Below, piece by piece: positions 25,501-35,084 of a stretch of DNA of 64,000 nt; position 1 is the stretch's first letter; each line of letters opens with the position of its first letter. Origin of the DNA: Psoroptes ovis. Its lineage: Eukaryota; Arthropoda; Arachnida; Sarcoptiformes; Psoroptidae. A program made the position numbers and the translations under genes. Below the pieces are notes generated by a model. The model worked only from the letters and a program-made list of their open reading frames with translations, was not told the DNA's origin and did not search any database. The stretch covers positions 2,790,001-2,854,000 of the forward strand of contig PQWQ01000006.1 of NCBI GenBank assembly GCA_002943765.1, written 5' to 3'.

Positions 25501-27551
25501 TCAAATGAATGCCAAGAATTTTAACCTTTAAGAATTCAAAAAATGATGAAAATCAATTTCATTTTCAAGAAAAAGAAAAGATTTCTCCAATCGAATGTAA
25601 TGATATCATTCAAATATTTTTTAAAATAAATAATGAAATAATTATGATTAATTATCGACTCTTGTGAATTAATATTATATTCATTTTTCTCCTTATTACG
25701 AACGAATAAATGTCACAACTATGAATTGTATGAAGACACGAAAAACAAACCAAAAAAAAATTTGAAGAAAAATTATCATAGAAATATCATAGAAAAATGG
25801 AGAAAATTTATTTCGAAAATTTAAAATAAACCGGAACAGGAAGAGATAAATAAATATTATCTTTAAAATTATTATTGTCATGAATATTATTTAGAATTCT
25901 TTATTGACATATAAAATTACATGTTCATCTCCATAATGAGAAAACATTCCCATTAACTTGTACAATTGCATTCATTATTTCCTAATGATGATAATAATAA
26001 TAATGTCAATATCTATCGACCATATTGAACTCATTATTCTATGAATAAATAATAATAATCATTATTATCATAATTATTTATTTTTCGTAACAAATAATAC
26101 AAATATTCCGAAATATTCATTTCTTAATTATCTGAATCATTAATTGAAAATAATGATGATGAAAACTCCAACGTACATTTCATTTGCACCCTACGAAAGT
26201 TGACAATTATTATTATTTTCCTTTATTCAAAATCTTGGAATTAAATATTAATAATAAGTATTATGATTGGGATATTATAAAAATGAAAAAAGGAAAAAAT
26301 GAGTGGAATAACAATTATTCACAATTAGTTCAATGAAATTTCTTGTTTTTTACTAATATTCTCCAAACATAATGCCCCAAATTTTTAAATTAATTTTGTT
26401 GAAGGGGAATTCAATTCATACAAATATGTTGAATCGAAAAATAATGACAAATTTTAATATTATTTTTCTCCTTCTGAAAAATATATGAATTTGAAAAGAA
26501 AACAATAAGTTGTAATTCATAGAAATTCAATTATATTATTTCAACAAAATTCAAATTTTTAGTTGATTAGAACGCGAAATATGAGCAGCGAATCGTAATA
26601 ATGATCGCCAATAATTAATAAATTATGTAATAATGTAAACACAAACATAATAATTTATTTTGAATGTAAGATTGGAAAAATGAATTGTGTAATTTTTCGA
26701 TAGAATAGAATTTATTATTATCATTTATTTCATTGGCTTCAATTTCAAATTAATTTGGTTCGCTTTCAAGTAAAAATTAATCAAAAAAATTCTATTATTA
26801 TTATCATGAATAAATAAATAAATTACCGAAAAGAATTCATTTGTTTGTTTTTTCTACCGAAACAATATGCGTTTATTTTTATCGCGGGCCATCATTTCAC
26901 CGGAATCCATTGTTCTCCTTCTATTAATTTCACTTGTAAATCGTAAATAATTAAATTTTTTAGTGCAAAGATTTGACCACCACCAACACAACAACTTTGC
27001 AGTCCATGACGAAATTATGCGATAATTTTATCAAAATAATCAATAAACACTTAATTCCGGAATTTTAGCCCTTTAAAAAAGACGTCATTCATCAAAAGTA
27101 ATTGAAAAATTAATCAAGTTTTTTTTTTTTGATTAATTCTTCAATTTTGAAGTGGTCATCATCGAATAAGTCAAAAAGTTAATTTTAAATGAAAATTAAT
27201 TGAAGGATTAATTACTGATTCCTTATCATAAAATTGAAAATTGTTCATTTTTAAATTCAAATTAAAATATAAAAATGCTGTCATCTGTTGATTAACAAAC
27301 ATATAAATTCGTTATGAATGACATCTTCGCAAGTGTTTTGGTCAATTTATTTGTTTGTTTGTTAATTTCAAATTTTATTTTTGTTTACTTTTTTCAAATT
27401 TTAAGGAAAAAAATATCAGTTTTTCAATTTTATTTGCAAATCAATAAAAATTTATTCATTTTTGCATGTTGATTTTACTATATCTTATTGATTTCCAAGT
27501 AAAAAATATTTGAAATGAAACATTTTCACCTTATCCACAAGCAATAACAAA
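22575..27551. other. 5-kb AT-rich intergenic region
   Basis: No gene is supported. It contains many AAT/ATT trinucleotide runs, a perfect 17-bp inverted repeat at 22893-22931, an 11-bp inverted repeat at 25286-25312, and one short open frame at 26867-26950 with a hydrophobic end. The CRHBP promoter (left end) and the NTE promoter (right end) should lie here. Confidence 0.6.
22893..22931. repeat. Perfect 17-bp inverted repeat with 5-nt loop
   Basis: The arm at 22893-22909 is the exact reverse complement of 22915-22931, with loop CTAAA. Its function is unknown. It lies 320 bp upstream of the CRHBP first exon. The stem is AT-rich but contains the non-repetitive core GAGAATT. Confidence 0.8.
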
Positions 27552-30500
27552 ATGTTTTATTATTTCGATTTAATTTTGTCAAATATAAAGGATTTTATAA
27601 GATATATAGTCGATCTATATTATGAAGATGATGAAAATGGATTTTTGTACCGAAATCCCCGTTTATCCATATTATATTTTCTAATTTTCCTAATATGTTT
27701 GATAATATTCATATATCATTTGAATAAAATTAGAAAGAATGTTACGAAAGCAATATTGTTCGATAGAAATAAACCAAGATTTCGTAAGCGTGATAAAGTA
27801 TTGTTTTTTGGCAGAAAAATATTGAGAAAAGTACGATCATCTGTGCCAGAATCAAGTTAGTAAAATTCAATCTCATTGATAATATCAATTAAAATTTTTT
27901 CATTTGTTTATTCAGTACGCCATCGTGATCGTAAACGTCAATTGGTATTGAGATTGGCCAAAAAATTACTCAGAATCAAAAAAGAAGATCCATCAATATT
28001 GAAAGTGAAGGAGCCATCACAGGCATTTTTGGATGAAGATATTTATGAACCGACTGGACATGACTTACCTGAAGAACTTGTCTATATGATACATGGTATT
28101 AGAGTACTTGGATTTTTCGAAAAGCCTTTATTTTTGAAAATGTGTCAAAAAATTGAAGAATTCAATGTAATGAAAGGTGAATTTTTGTTCAATATCGGTG
28201 ATCCTGATGACAGCATTTATATCGTTAAAAAGGGTGAAATCAAAGTTATGCTTCATGAGCCTGATGGGACAAATTTATTACTGAAAAATGTTCATGCAGG
28301 CGAATGCATTGCTAGTATGTTATCAGTCATCGATACATTAAATGGATATTCATCTAAATTCAAAACATTATCAGCATCAGCTGTACAAGATAGTGAAATA
28401 TTGAGATTAAAAATCGATGTACTTAAGCAATTGGTCAATGAAAATCCTGAAATGTTGGTTCGTGTTGTTCAAATTATTATGGTACGCCTTCAACGTGTAA
28501 CATTCACATCATTATATAAATATTTAGGCTTGACAACTCAATTAATAAAATCCGATCAACTATTTCCAAAACGTTCAATGATGAATATTAGTGCAAATCT
28601 GTTAAAAAAATCTAGTCCTAATCGCTATGTTAATCGCGCTGGTCATCATCGTTCATATTCAAATGCAGATGCTATTGATTTTGATAAACTGATTGAATCT
28701 GAAACAGAGCAAACTCAAAAACAATTAAATGAATTATCATCATCTCCAAAACTGAATAGACAAAATTCATCTGAAGAACGTGCACGTAATATAATGATGA
28801 TGAGAAGAAAAAAATCAGTTCTAGGTGATGATCGTACAGCTGGAATGACGTATGATGAATTGATTGACTTTGCTGTGGCTGATTTGAAAATCATTTTAAA
28901 TATTGATGATGAAAATAATATTCTACGAAAAAATATCAAAATCAAAGAATTTTATCGTGATGTTTGTTTGGCGTCAGAAGAGTCGCATGATGAAATTAAT
29001 TTGATATTTGTATTATCCGGTTCAATAGGAATATCACAAAAATTAATCGATTCGAATGAAGAATGTAATTTGTATATAGTTTATCCCGGTGAATTGATTG
29101 GTGCATTAGATGTTCTAACTGGTGAAGAATCGATATTTACTGTTCGAACAAAACAAAATAGTAAAGTCGCTATCATATCACGTAATGGTATCTCTGAAAT
29201 TCTATCAAAATATCCCAAAGCTGCATTAAATTTAGCTCATACAGTCATACAACGTTTATCTCCATTCGTTAGACAGATCGATTTCGCATTAGATTGGAAT
29301 CATTATGAATCTGGTCGTGGTATTTTTCGCATTGGAGAAAAATCTGATTGTACTTATATTGTATTGAGTGGCCGTTTGCGTTCGGTGATAACATTGCCGA
29401 GTGGAAAACGTCAATTAGTCGGTGAATATGGCAAAGGTGATTTGGTCGGGATCGTTGAATTGATTACGCGCACCCCAAGATCATCGACTGTTATAGCTGT
29501 TCGTGATACTGAATTAGCAAAACTCCCTGATGGTTTATTGGAAACAATCAAAACAAAATATCCAATCGTTGTCACACGTTTGATTCATTTACTCGGCCAT
29601 CGATTATTGACCGGCAATAATATGTACGCATTCGATAAACCAATTACCGATAGCGGTTTCCGACCAACTGGATCAAATTTCTCCACTGTTGCTTTATTGT
29701 CGATCAACGACGAAGTGCCTTTGAGTGCTTTCGCATATGAATTATATCATGCACTTACTTCAATTGGTTCTGTTGAGCTCTTAACATCAGATTATGTGCG
29801 AAAATGCTTGGGACCAACTGCATTAGATCGACAAAGTGAATATCGTCTTTGTCATTGGCTTGGAGTTCAGGAAGATAAAAATAAAATAGTTCTGTATCAG
29901 TGTGATAAAAAATATTCTGCATGGACACAACGATGTATTCGTCAAGCTGATTGCATATTGATTGTTGGCTTAGGAGAACAGGAACCAACTGTTGGCGAAG
30001 TTGAAAAGCAGCTTCAGTACTTGTCTGTACGTACTCAAAAAGAATTAGTGTTGTTACATCGATTAGATGGTCCAAGGCCTAAAAATACTGTCGAATGGCT
30101 CAATATGCGTGATTGGTGTTCATCACATCATCACATTCGATGTCCCAAACGTGTGTTTATCAAGCGATCATTGATAAAATTGAGAGAATATTATGAAAAG
30201 GAATTTAGAATGCATCCACCATCAATATTCTCAGATTTTTCTCGATTGGCTCGATTCTTGACTGGAAAATCATTCGGTTTAGTTCTTGGTGGTGGTGGTG
30301 CCCGCGGAATCGCCCACATCGGTATGATTAAAGCGATTACTGAAGCTGGTTTACCTATCGATATGGTTGGCGGTGTTAGTATCGGTGCATTCATGGGTGC
30401 CTTGTGGTGTCAGGAAAATAATCTTACAACATTCATACAGAAAGCTCAGAGCTGGTCTAATAGAATGACTTCATATTGGCATCAAATAATAGATCTCACC

Positions 30501-31469
30501 TATCCATCGACAGCAATGTTCACTGGTTATGCATTCAATCGTTCAATTTATGAAGTTTTTGAAGAAACACAAATCGAAGACCTTTGGCTTCCATATTTTA
30601 CAGTGACAACTGATATCACATCAAGTTGTCCGCGTACACACCGGCATGGATCATTATGGCGCTACGTTCGTGCCAGTATGTCATTGTCTGGCTATCTTCC
30701 TCCACTGTGTGATCCTATTGATGGCCATTTATTATTAGATGGTGGCTATGTCAATAATCTTCCTGCTGATATTATGCATGATGTTATGGGTGCTGAAACG
30801 ATTCTAGCAATTGATGTCGGTAGTCAAGATAATTCTGATCTAACAAATTATGGCGATACATTAAGTGGATGGTGGCTTTTATGGAAACGATGGAATCCAT
30901 TTACTGAGCCTGTACGCGTTCCTAATTTGCCAGAAATTCAATCCCGTTTGGCATATGTTTGTTGTGAAAAACAAATGGAAGAAGTCAAAAATTCTGATTA
31001 TTGTTGGTACATACGCCCGCCTATCGATGGTTATAAAACATTACAATTTAAAAGCTTTAAGGAAATAATGAATGTTGGTTATCATCATGGAAAAGCATTG
31101 TTCAGTACAATCGACTTTGGTGATGAACGTTCCATATTCGAATTATTCAACAAAGAAAAAAATAAAATGAAAAGAAAATCAATCATATCCAATCATGAGA
31201 GCATTCCTGGTGGTGATGCAATTGATAATTCGTCTTCTCTGCTTGTTCATAAATCACCACGACAAACAACATTTACTGATTTAGCTGAAAGAATATGTAA
31301 TATACAAAATCCACTACAATCAAATGCAGCTAATGAATATGAAATCGATGATATAACTGAGGATGAAGCTGAAGAATTGATGGATAATTATTATTCTGAA
31401 CCAGAAATTCGTGATACTGATACGGATATTGAAAATTTAATTAATCGTAAAATTAGCAATGAAGTTTGA
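27552..31469 (+). CDS. PNPLA6: Neuropathy target esterase / Swiss cheese lysophospholipase (PNPLA6/7)
   Basis: Two exons, 27552-27855 and 27916-31469 (split codon A|TA), give 1285 residues, close to vertebrate NTE. The N-terminus has one membrane span (about residues 39-56) that would anchor the protein in the ER. Three cyclic-nucleotide-binding-like domains follow (one near GEFLFNIGDPDDSIYIVKKG, a second around FVLSGSIGISQ, a third at GIFRIGEKSDCTYIVLSG). The patatin domain shows the oxyanion-hole GGGGARG at residues 893-899, the nucleophile elbow GVSIG with Ser923, and DGG with Asp1043. The family deacylates phosphatidylcholine and lysophosphatidylcholine and maintains membrane lipids in neurons (Drosophila sws). 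The tail after the patatin domain is acidic and low in complexity. The gene converges on RPB9, with 123 bp between the stop codons. Confidence 0.97.
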
Positions 31470-31533
31470 AACTATGTCATTATTATTATGAAAATGTTTT
31501 TATATATTTCTAATACTTGTTTATAAATATTTT

Positions 31534-31539
31534 AATAAA
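31534..31539 (+). terminator. Poly(A) signal AATAAA of the NTE gene
   Basis: Canonical hexamer 65 nt after the NTE stop codon, just before the RPB9 stop on the other strand. Confidence 0.75.
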
Positions 31540-31591
31540 GAAAAATGAAAATCAATGATGAAATGTCCAATATTTGTTATTTTAATAAGTT

Positions 31592-31597
31592 TTTATT
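31592..31597 (-). terminator. AATAAA overlapping the RPB9 stop codon
   Basis: Reading the minus strand, the last codon GAA, the stop TAA and the next base create AATAAA. If used, the RPB9 3' UTR would be only about 15-30 nt and would end before the NTE poly(A) signal. Confidence 0.5.
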
Positions 31598-32036
31598 CGG
31601 TCCATTTATAAGTACATTTAGGTTCCGTACAAACATAATACAATCTCATATCATCTTCAGCTCTACGTGATTGTCCTTGAAAGAATACGGCTTCTTTGTG
31701 GCCACATTGTGGACATGGATGCTCTTTTGTGCGTGGTAATGTTGGATCATGAATAACATCAGATACGATACGACTCAATTCACTAAATAATATTTAATTA
31801 GTGATTAATTTAATCAGATACTAAAATCACAAAACTTACTCAATTTCATGCATAATACGATTAACGTAAACACAACTATTTTCTGCAATCTGTTTGAAAT
31901 CACAATTTCGACATGCATACAACAATACACGGCTATCTTTATCTTCTTTCGGGTATAACATATTATTACATTCTTGACAAAATTTTATGCCAACAAATTT
32001 TGGTCCATGTTCGTCTCTAACATTTAATATTGGCAT
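31593..32036 (-). CDS. RPB9: DNA-directed RNA polymerase II subunit RPB9
   Basis: Two exons, 32036-31840 and 31782-31593, are joined through the split codon GA|T and give 128 residues (human 125). Both zinc ribbons are visible. The N-terminal one has CQEC and CRNC; the C-terminal one has CPQC and CTEPKC and is TFIIS-like. The strings FCQECNNMLYPKED, DPTLPRT, CGHKEAVFFQ and MRLYYVCT are near-identical to animal RPB9. The subunit sits on the Pol II jaw and acts in start-site selection, elongation and transcript fidelity. It starts 300 bp from the CSN1 start in divergent orientation. Confidence 0.98.
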
Positions 32037-32336
32037 GATTTGAACGATTTGAATTAATGAATTATCAATATTGATAATGTATAATTAACTTGAGTCGAAT
32101 GAAAATTGTTGTTTATGCGAGAGAATGCTAAAGAATTTTTTTTTACCGCGATACATAGAGGTCGTTACAGTCTTTTGTTGTTTATTTTCAATGGTGTGTT
32201 TTTCATTGTCACTGATTTGCTGTTTTATTATTGTTTTCGCAATACTTTTTGTTTAGTTTTCTTAAGCTTGAAAATTTCTTCATTCGTTATTTATAATCGT
32301 TTCGATAATAAGTTTCAGATTCTTTTGTCGAAAAAA
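32037..32336. promoter_or_regulatory. Divergent start region between RPB9 and CSN1
   Basis: Exactly 300 bp separate the RPB9 initiator ATG (minus) from the likely CSN1 ATG (plus), so the promoters and 5' UTRs of both genes must lie here or be shared. No clear TATA box was assigned. An in-frame upstream ATG for CSN1 at 32115 lies in this interval. Confidence 0.6.
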
Positions 32337-34001
32337 ATGTCTTTTGCAAATATTGAACCAATGCAATTAGATGCATCAATCGATGTCGATGTTGATATTG
32401 ATGAAACATCCGATTTATCAACATCTGATAATAATAATTTCCACATAATTGAAACAGCACCATTTGAAGTTGAAACATATGCAAGTCAATATAATGGTCA
32501 TTCAAAATTGATACGTTTGATGTATATTGCTGAACATTGTCCACCATTACAAATCGATGCATTGGAACAAGCAATGAAATATGTGAAACAACATACATTC
32601 AATGTATCAATGTATTTGAAAATACATTCAAAATTATCGGCAGCTTTAAATGCTCAAAATAATACAAATGAACAAATTAGTCAAATTGAACCGATTGACA
32701 ATGCTTGGATTGAAAAGCAAACCAAATTATCTCAAATTATATTTGAAAAATTGGAAACTGATTTGAAAAATTATAAAACAAATTCTATTAAAGAAAGTAT
32801 ACGACGTGGTCATGATGATCTTGGCTCACATCATTTATTGTGTGGCGATCTTACGAATGCATTGAAATATTATACACGTTCACGTGATTATTGTGTTGGT
32901 GATCATCATTTATTCACAATATTCTTGAATGTTATCAAATTGAATATATATCTTCAAAATTGGGCTCATGTTAGTTCACATATACAGAAAGCTGAGGCTG
33001 GTGAATTTAGTTCACATCAAACAAGTAAATCAAAAATTAATTGCATTGCTGGTTTATTGAGTCTTGTTTATCGTAATTATCGACAATCAGCTGAACGATT
33101 TGTAAAAACACACATCGATGATCTCAAATTATTGAATGATATTATGTCACCGAACAATGTTGCTATTTATGGAGGTCTTTGTGCATTGGCCACATTCGAT
33201 CGTGATGAGCTGCGTAAAAAAGTTTTGCATAATGCAGATTTTCGTTTATTTCTAGAATTGGAGCCACAACTCCGTGAAGCGATCAGTAGATTTTTGGAGT
33301 CTAAATATCCAGAATGCTTGAAATTATTGGACGAATTGAAAGATGCCTTTTTGCTCGATATCTATCTCGCGTCACATGTTAAACAATTGTATAATTTAAT
33401 TCGTAGCCGTGCTTTGATTCAATATTTCACTCCATATTTATCTGCTAATTTAAATCGAATGGCATCAGCATTCAATACAAGTGTCGCAGCACTCGAAGAT
33501 GAATTGATGCGTTTAATATTAGAAGGCTTAATACAAGCACGAATCGATTCGCATAATAAAATACTTTATGCCAAAGATACAGATCTGCGATTATCAACAT
33601 TTGAAACCGTATTGGAAAAAGGTCGTGATTGGCAAATGAAAGCAACTAGTTTGATTCTACGCACTGCTTGTGCACGTAATGGAATGATAACCATTCGTCA
33701 GCAGCAACAACCATTATCTAATAGTAGTAGTAATAATAATACATCTTTAACATTTGGCGGTCAAAAAACCATCAATAATAGCAATTCAAATGAAGTCGAT
33801 GGTAGATCATCATCATCATTGACATTCAATAATAATTCAACTACATCATCTACAACAACAACGACGACAACATCATCATCATCAGTACAATCAAATCAGT
33901 CACAAACGACGCCATCATCACCTGGTAATCCTATGATATCATGTTCACCTTCATCACCGACGCCACCACCGCTTTCATCTAATGGTACACCTGATATCTA
34001 G
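32337..34001 (+). CDS. CSN1 (GPS1): COP9 signalosome complex subunit 1
   Basis: A single exon encodes 554 residues from the ATG in MSFANIEPMQ. Family landmarks in order are LIRLMYIAEHCPPLQIDAL, LDTDLKNYK-type text as LETDLKNYKTNSIKESIRRG, HDDLG..H, NVIKLNIYLQNWAHV, SPSNVAIYGGLCALATFDR-type text, LFLELEP and the PCI domain (RALIQYFTPY, then AALEDELMRLILEGLI). The COP9 signalosome removes NEDD8 from cullin-RING ligases, and CSN1 is a scaffolding PCI subunit. The C-terminus after the PCI domain is a long Ser/Thr/Asn-rich tail (about 33710-34000), longer and less complex than in vertebrates. The frame stays open upstream to 32106, but the added hydrophobic residues do not fit a nuclear/cytosolic protein, so I chose the ATG at 32337. 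Confidence 0.97.
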   Translation: MSFANIEPMQLDASIDVDVDIDETSDLSTSDNNNFHIIETAPFEVETYASQYNGHSKLIRLMYIAEHCPPLQIDALEQAMKYVKQHTFNVSMYLKIHSKLSAALNAQNNTNEQISQIEPIDNAWIEKQTKLSQIIFEKLETDLKNYKTNSIKESIRRGHDDLGSHHLLCGDLTNALKYYTRSRDYCVGDHHLFTIFLNVIKLNIYLQNWAHVSSHIQKAEAGEFSSHQTSKSKINCIAGLLSLVYRNYRQSAERFVKTHIDDLKLLNDIMSPNNVAIYGGLCALATFDRDELRKKVLHNADFRLFLELEPQLREAISRFLESKYPECLKLLDELKDAFLLDIYLASHVKQLYNLIRSRALIQYFTPYLSANLNRMASAFNTSVAALEDELMRLILEGLIQARIDSHNKILYAKDTDLRLSTFETVLEKGRDWQMKATSLILRTACARNGMITIRQQQQPLSNSSSNNNTSLTFGGQKTINNSNSNEVDGRSSSSLTFNNNSTTSSTTTTTTTSSSSVQSNQSQTTPSSPGNPMISCSPSSPTPPPLSSNGTPDI

Positions 34002-34355
34002 AATGATAATTATGATATTAAAAATAATGATTAATCTATTTTTGAATTATATTCTTTTACATGAAGTTTCATACACTTGATTGGAAATTTTTAATGGATA
34101 CTTTTTTTTGACATTTTTCTATGACAGGTAAAAATACAAAAAAACAAATGAAACAAAACAAAAACGATGAATAATTTATAATAATGATAATTTTTTTCTC
34201 TATTGTCGTTGTCTGTTAGTTGTTATCTGAAATAATGAATGAATGATGAAGAATTCATAAAAGATTCATGAATAAAGAATATTTTTTCTATTTTAATAAA
34301 TAATAATTCAAATGTTTGTTGACTATCAAAGAGAATGGTCATCATATGCTATTGA
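34002..34355. other. Intergenic: CSN1 3' UTR and start region of the Sel1-repeat gene
   Basis: AT-rich, with two AATAAA signals near its right end. No additional gene is seen. Confidence 0.7.
34271..34276 (+). terminator. Poly(A) signal AATAAA of CSN1
   Basis: Canonical hexamer 270 nt after the stop; a second copy is at 34295-34300. Both lie just upstream of the next plus-strand gene. Confidence 0.6.
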
Positions 34356-34988
34356 ATGAAAATGCCACGTCGATTAAGAAGAAGAAAATCTTCAATATCA
34401 ATTAGTTCATCATCAATCGATGATTCTAATAATAATAATAATAATGCAAATAATCAATTATTACCATTAATTGAACAAGAGGAATCATCGATTGATAATC
34501 GAAAAAAATTGATATATGAATTGAATAATCAAAACTTTGAAACTTGGCAATCAATCTCGTTACAAATATTTTTGATAATTATTTCGTTATCACTATGTTT
34601 ATATGCGTACTTTTATTTTGACCATTTTCATTATCATTTAACACATTTCTATGCTCATCATATCGATGATCATCATGCACAGCATGTATTAGGACATAAA
34701 TTAATCAAAAATCGATCACATAATCAAGCATTTTATTGGTTTCGTAAATCGGCTGATAATGGTCATCCACATTCTGCATATAATTTAGCTGTTGGTCATC
34801 TTAGTGGTTATCGAACCGATGTCAAACAAGGTAGTATAATAAATTCCTATCTCTAATTATTGAATTTCATTTTTCTATAAGGTGAAGTACGAAAACTTTT
34901 ACGATTCGCAGCGAAAAATGGTGTCGAAGAAGCGCGTGAACTATTGCATGGCCTTTGTCGAGAAAAACCAAAATATTGTGATTTATAA
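34356..34988 (+). CDS. Small single-pass membrane protein with Sel1-like repeats
   Basis: Two exons, 34356-34830 and 34882-34988 (50-bp region between, split codon G|GT), give 193 residues. The N-terminus is basic and Ser/Asn-rich. One hydrophobic segment lies at about residues 68-88. The C-terminal half carries Sel1-type helical pairs: QAFYWFRKSADNGHPHSAYN followed by LAVGHLSGY, then GEVRKLLRFAAKNGVEEARE. Sel1 repeats are TPR-like adaptor helices found in ER-associated degradation and signalling proteins. The exact role here is unknown. A His-rich linker (HHIDDHHAQH) separates the membrane span from the repeats. The gene converges with GLG1, with 96 bp between stop codons, so the two 3' UTRs probably overlap. 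Confidence 0.8.
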
Positions 34989-35008
34989 CGAAAGAATGGA
35001 ATTTAATT

Positions 35009-35014
35009 TTTATT
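35009..35014 (-). terminator. Candidate AATAAA poly(A) signal of GLG1
   Basis: Minus-strand hexamer 71 nt beyond the GLG1 stop and only 21 nt from the stop of the converging Sel1-repeat gene. Use would make the two transcripts overlap antisense. Confidence 0.5.
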
Positions 35015-35084
35015 TACAAAAAAACACAAATAATTTATTAAATAATGCAACATCTTTGATTACAAGAAAGAAAATTATTTAAAG

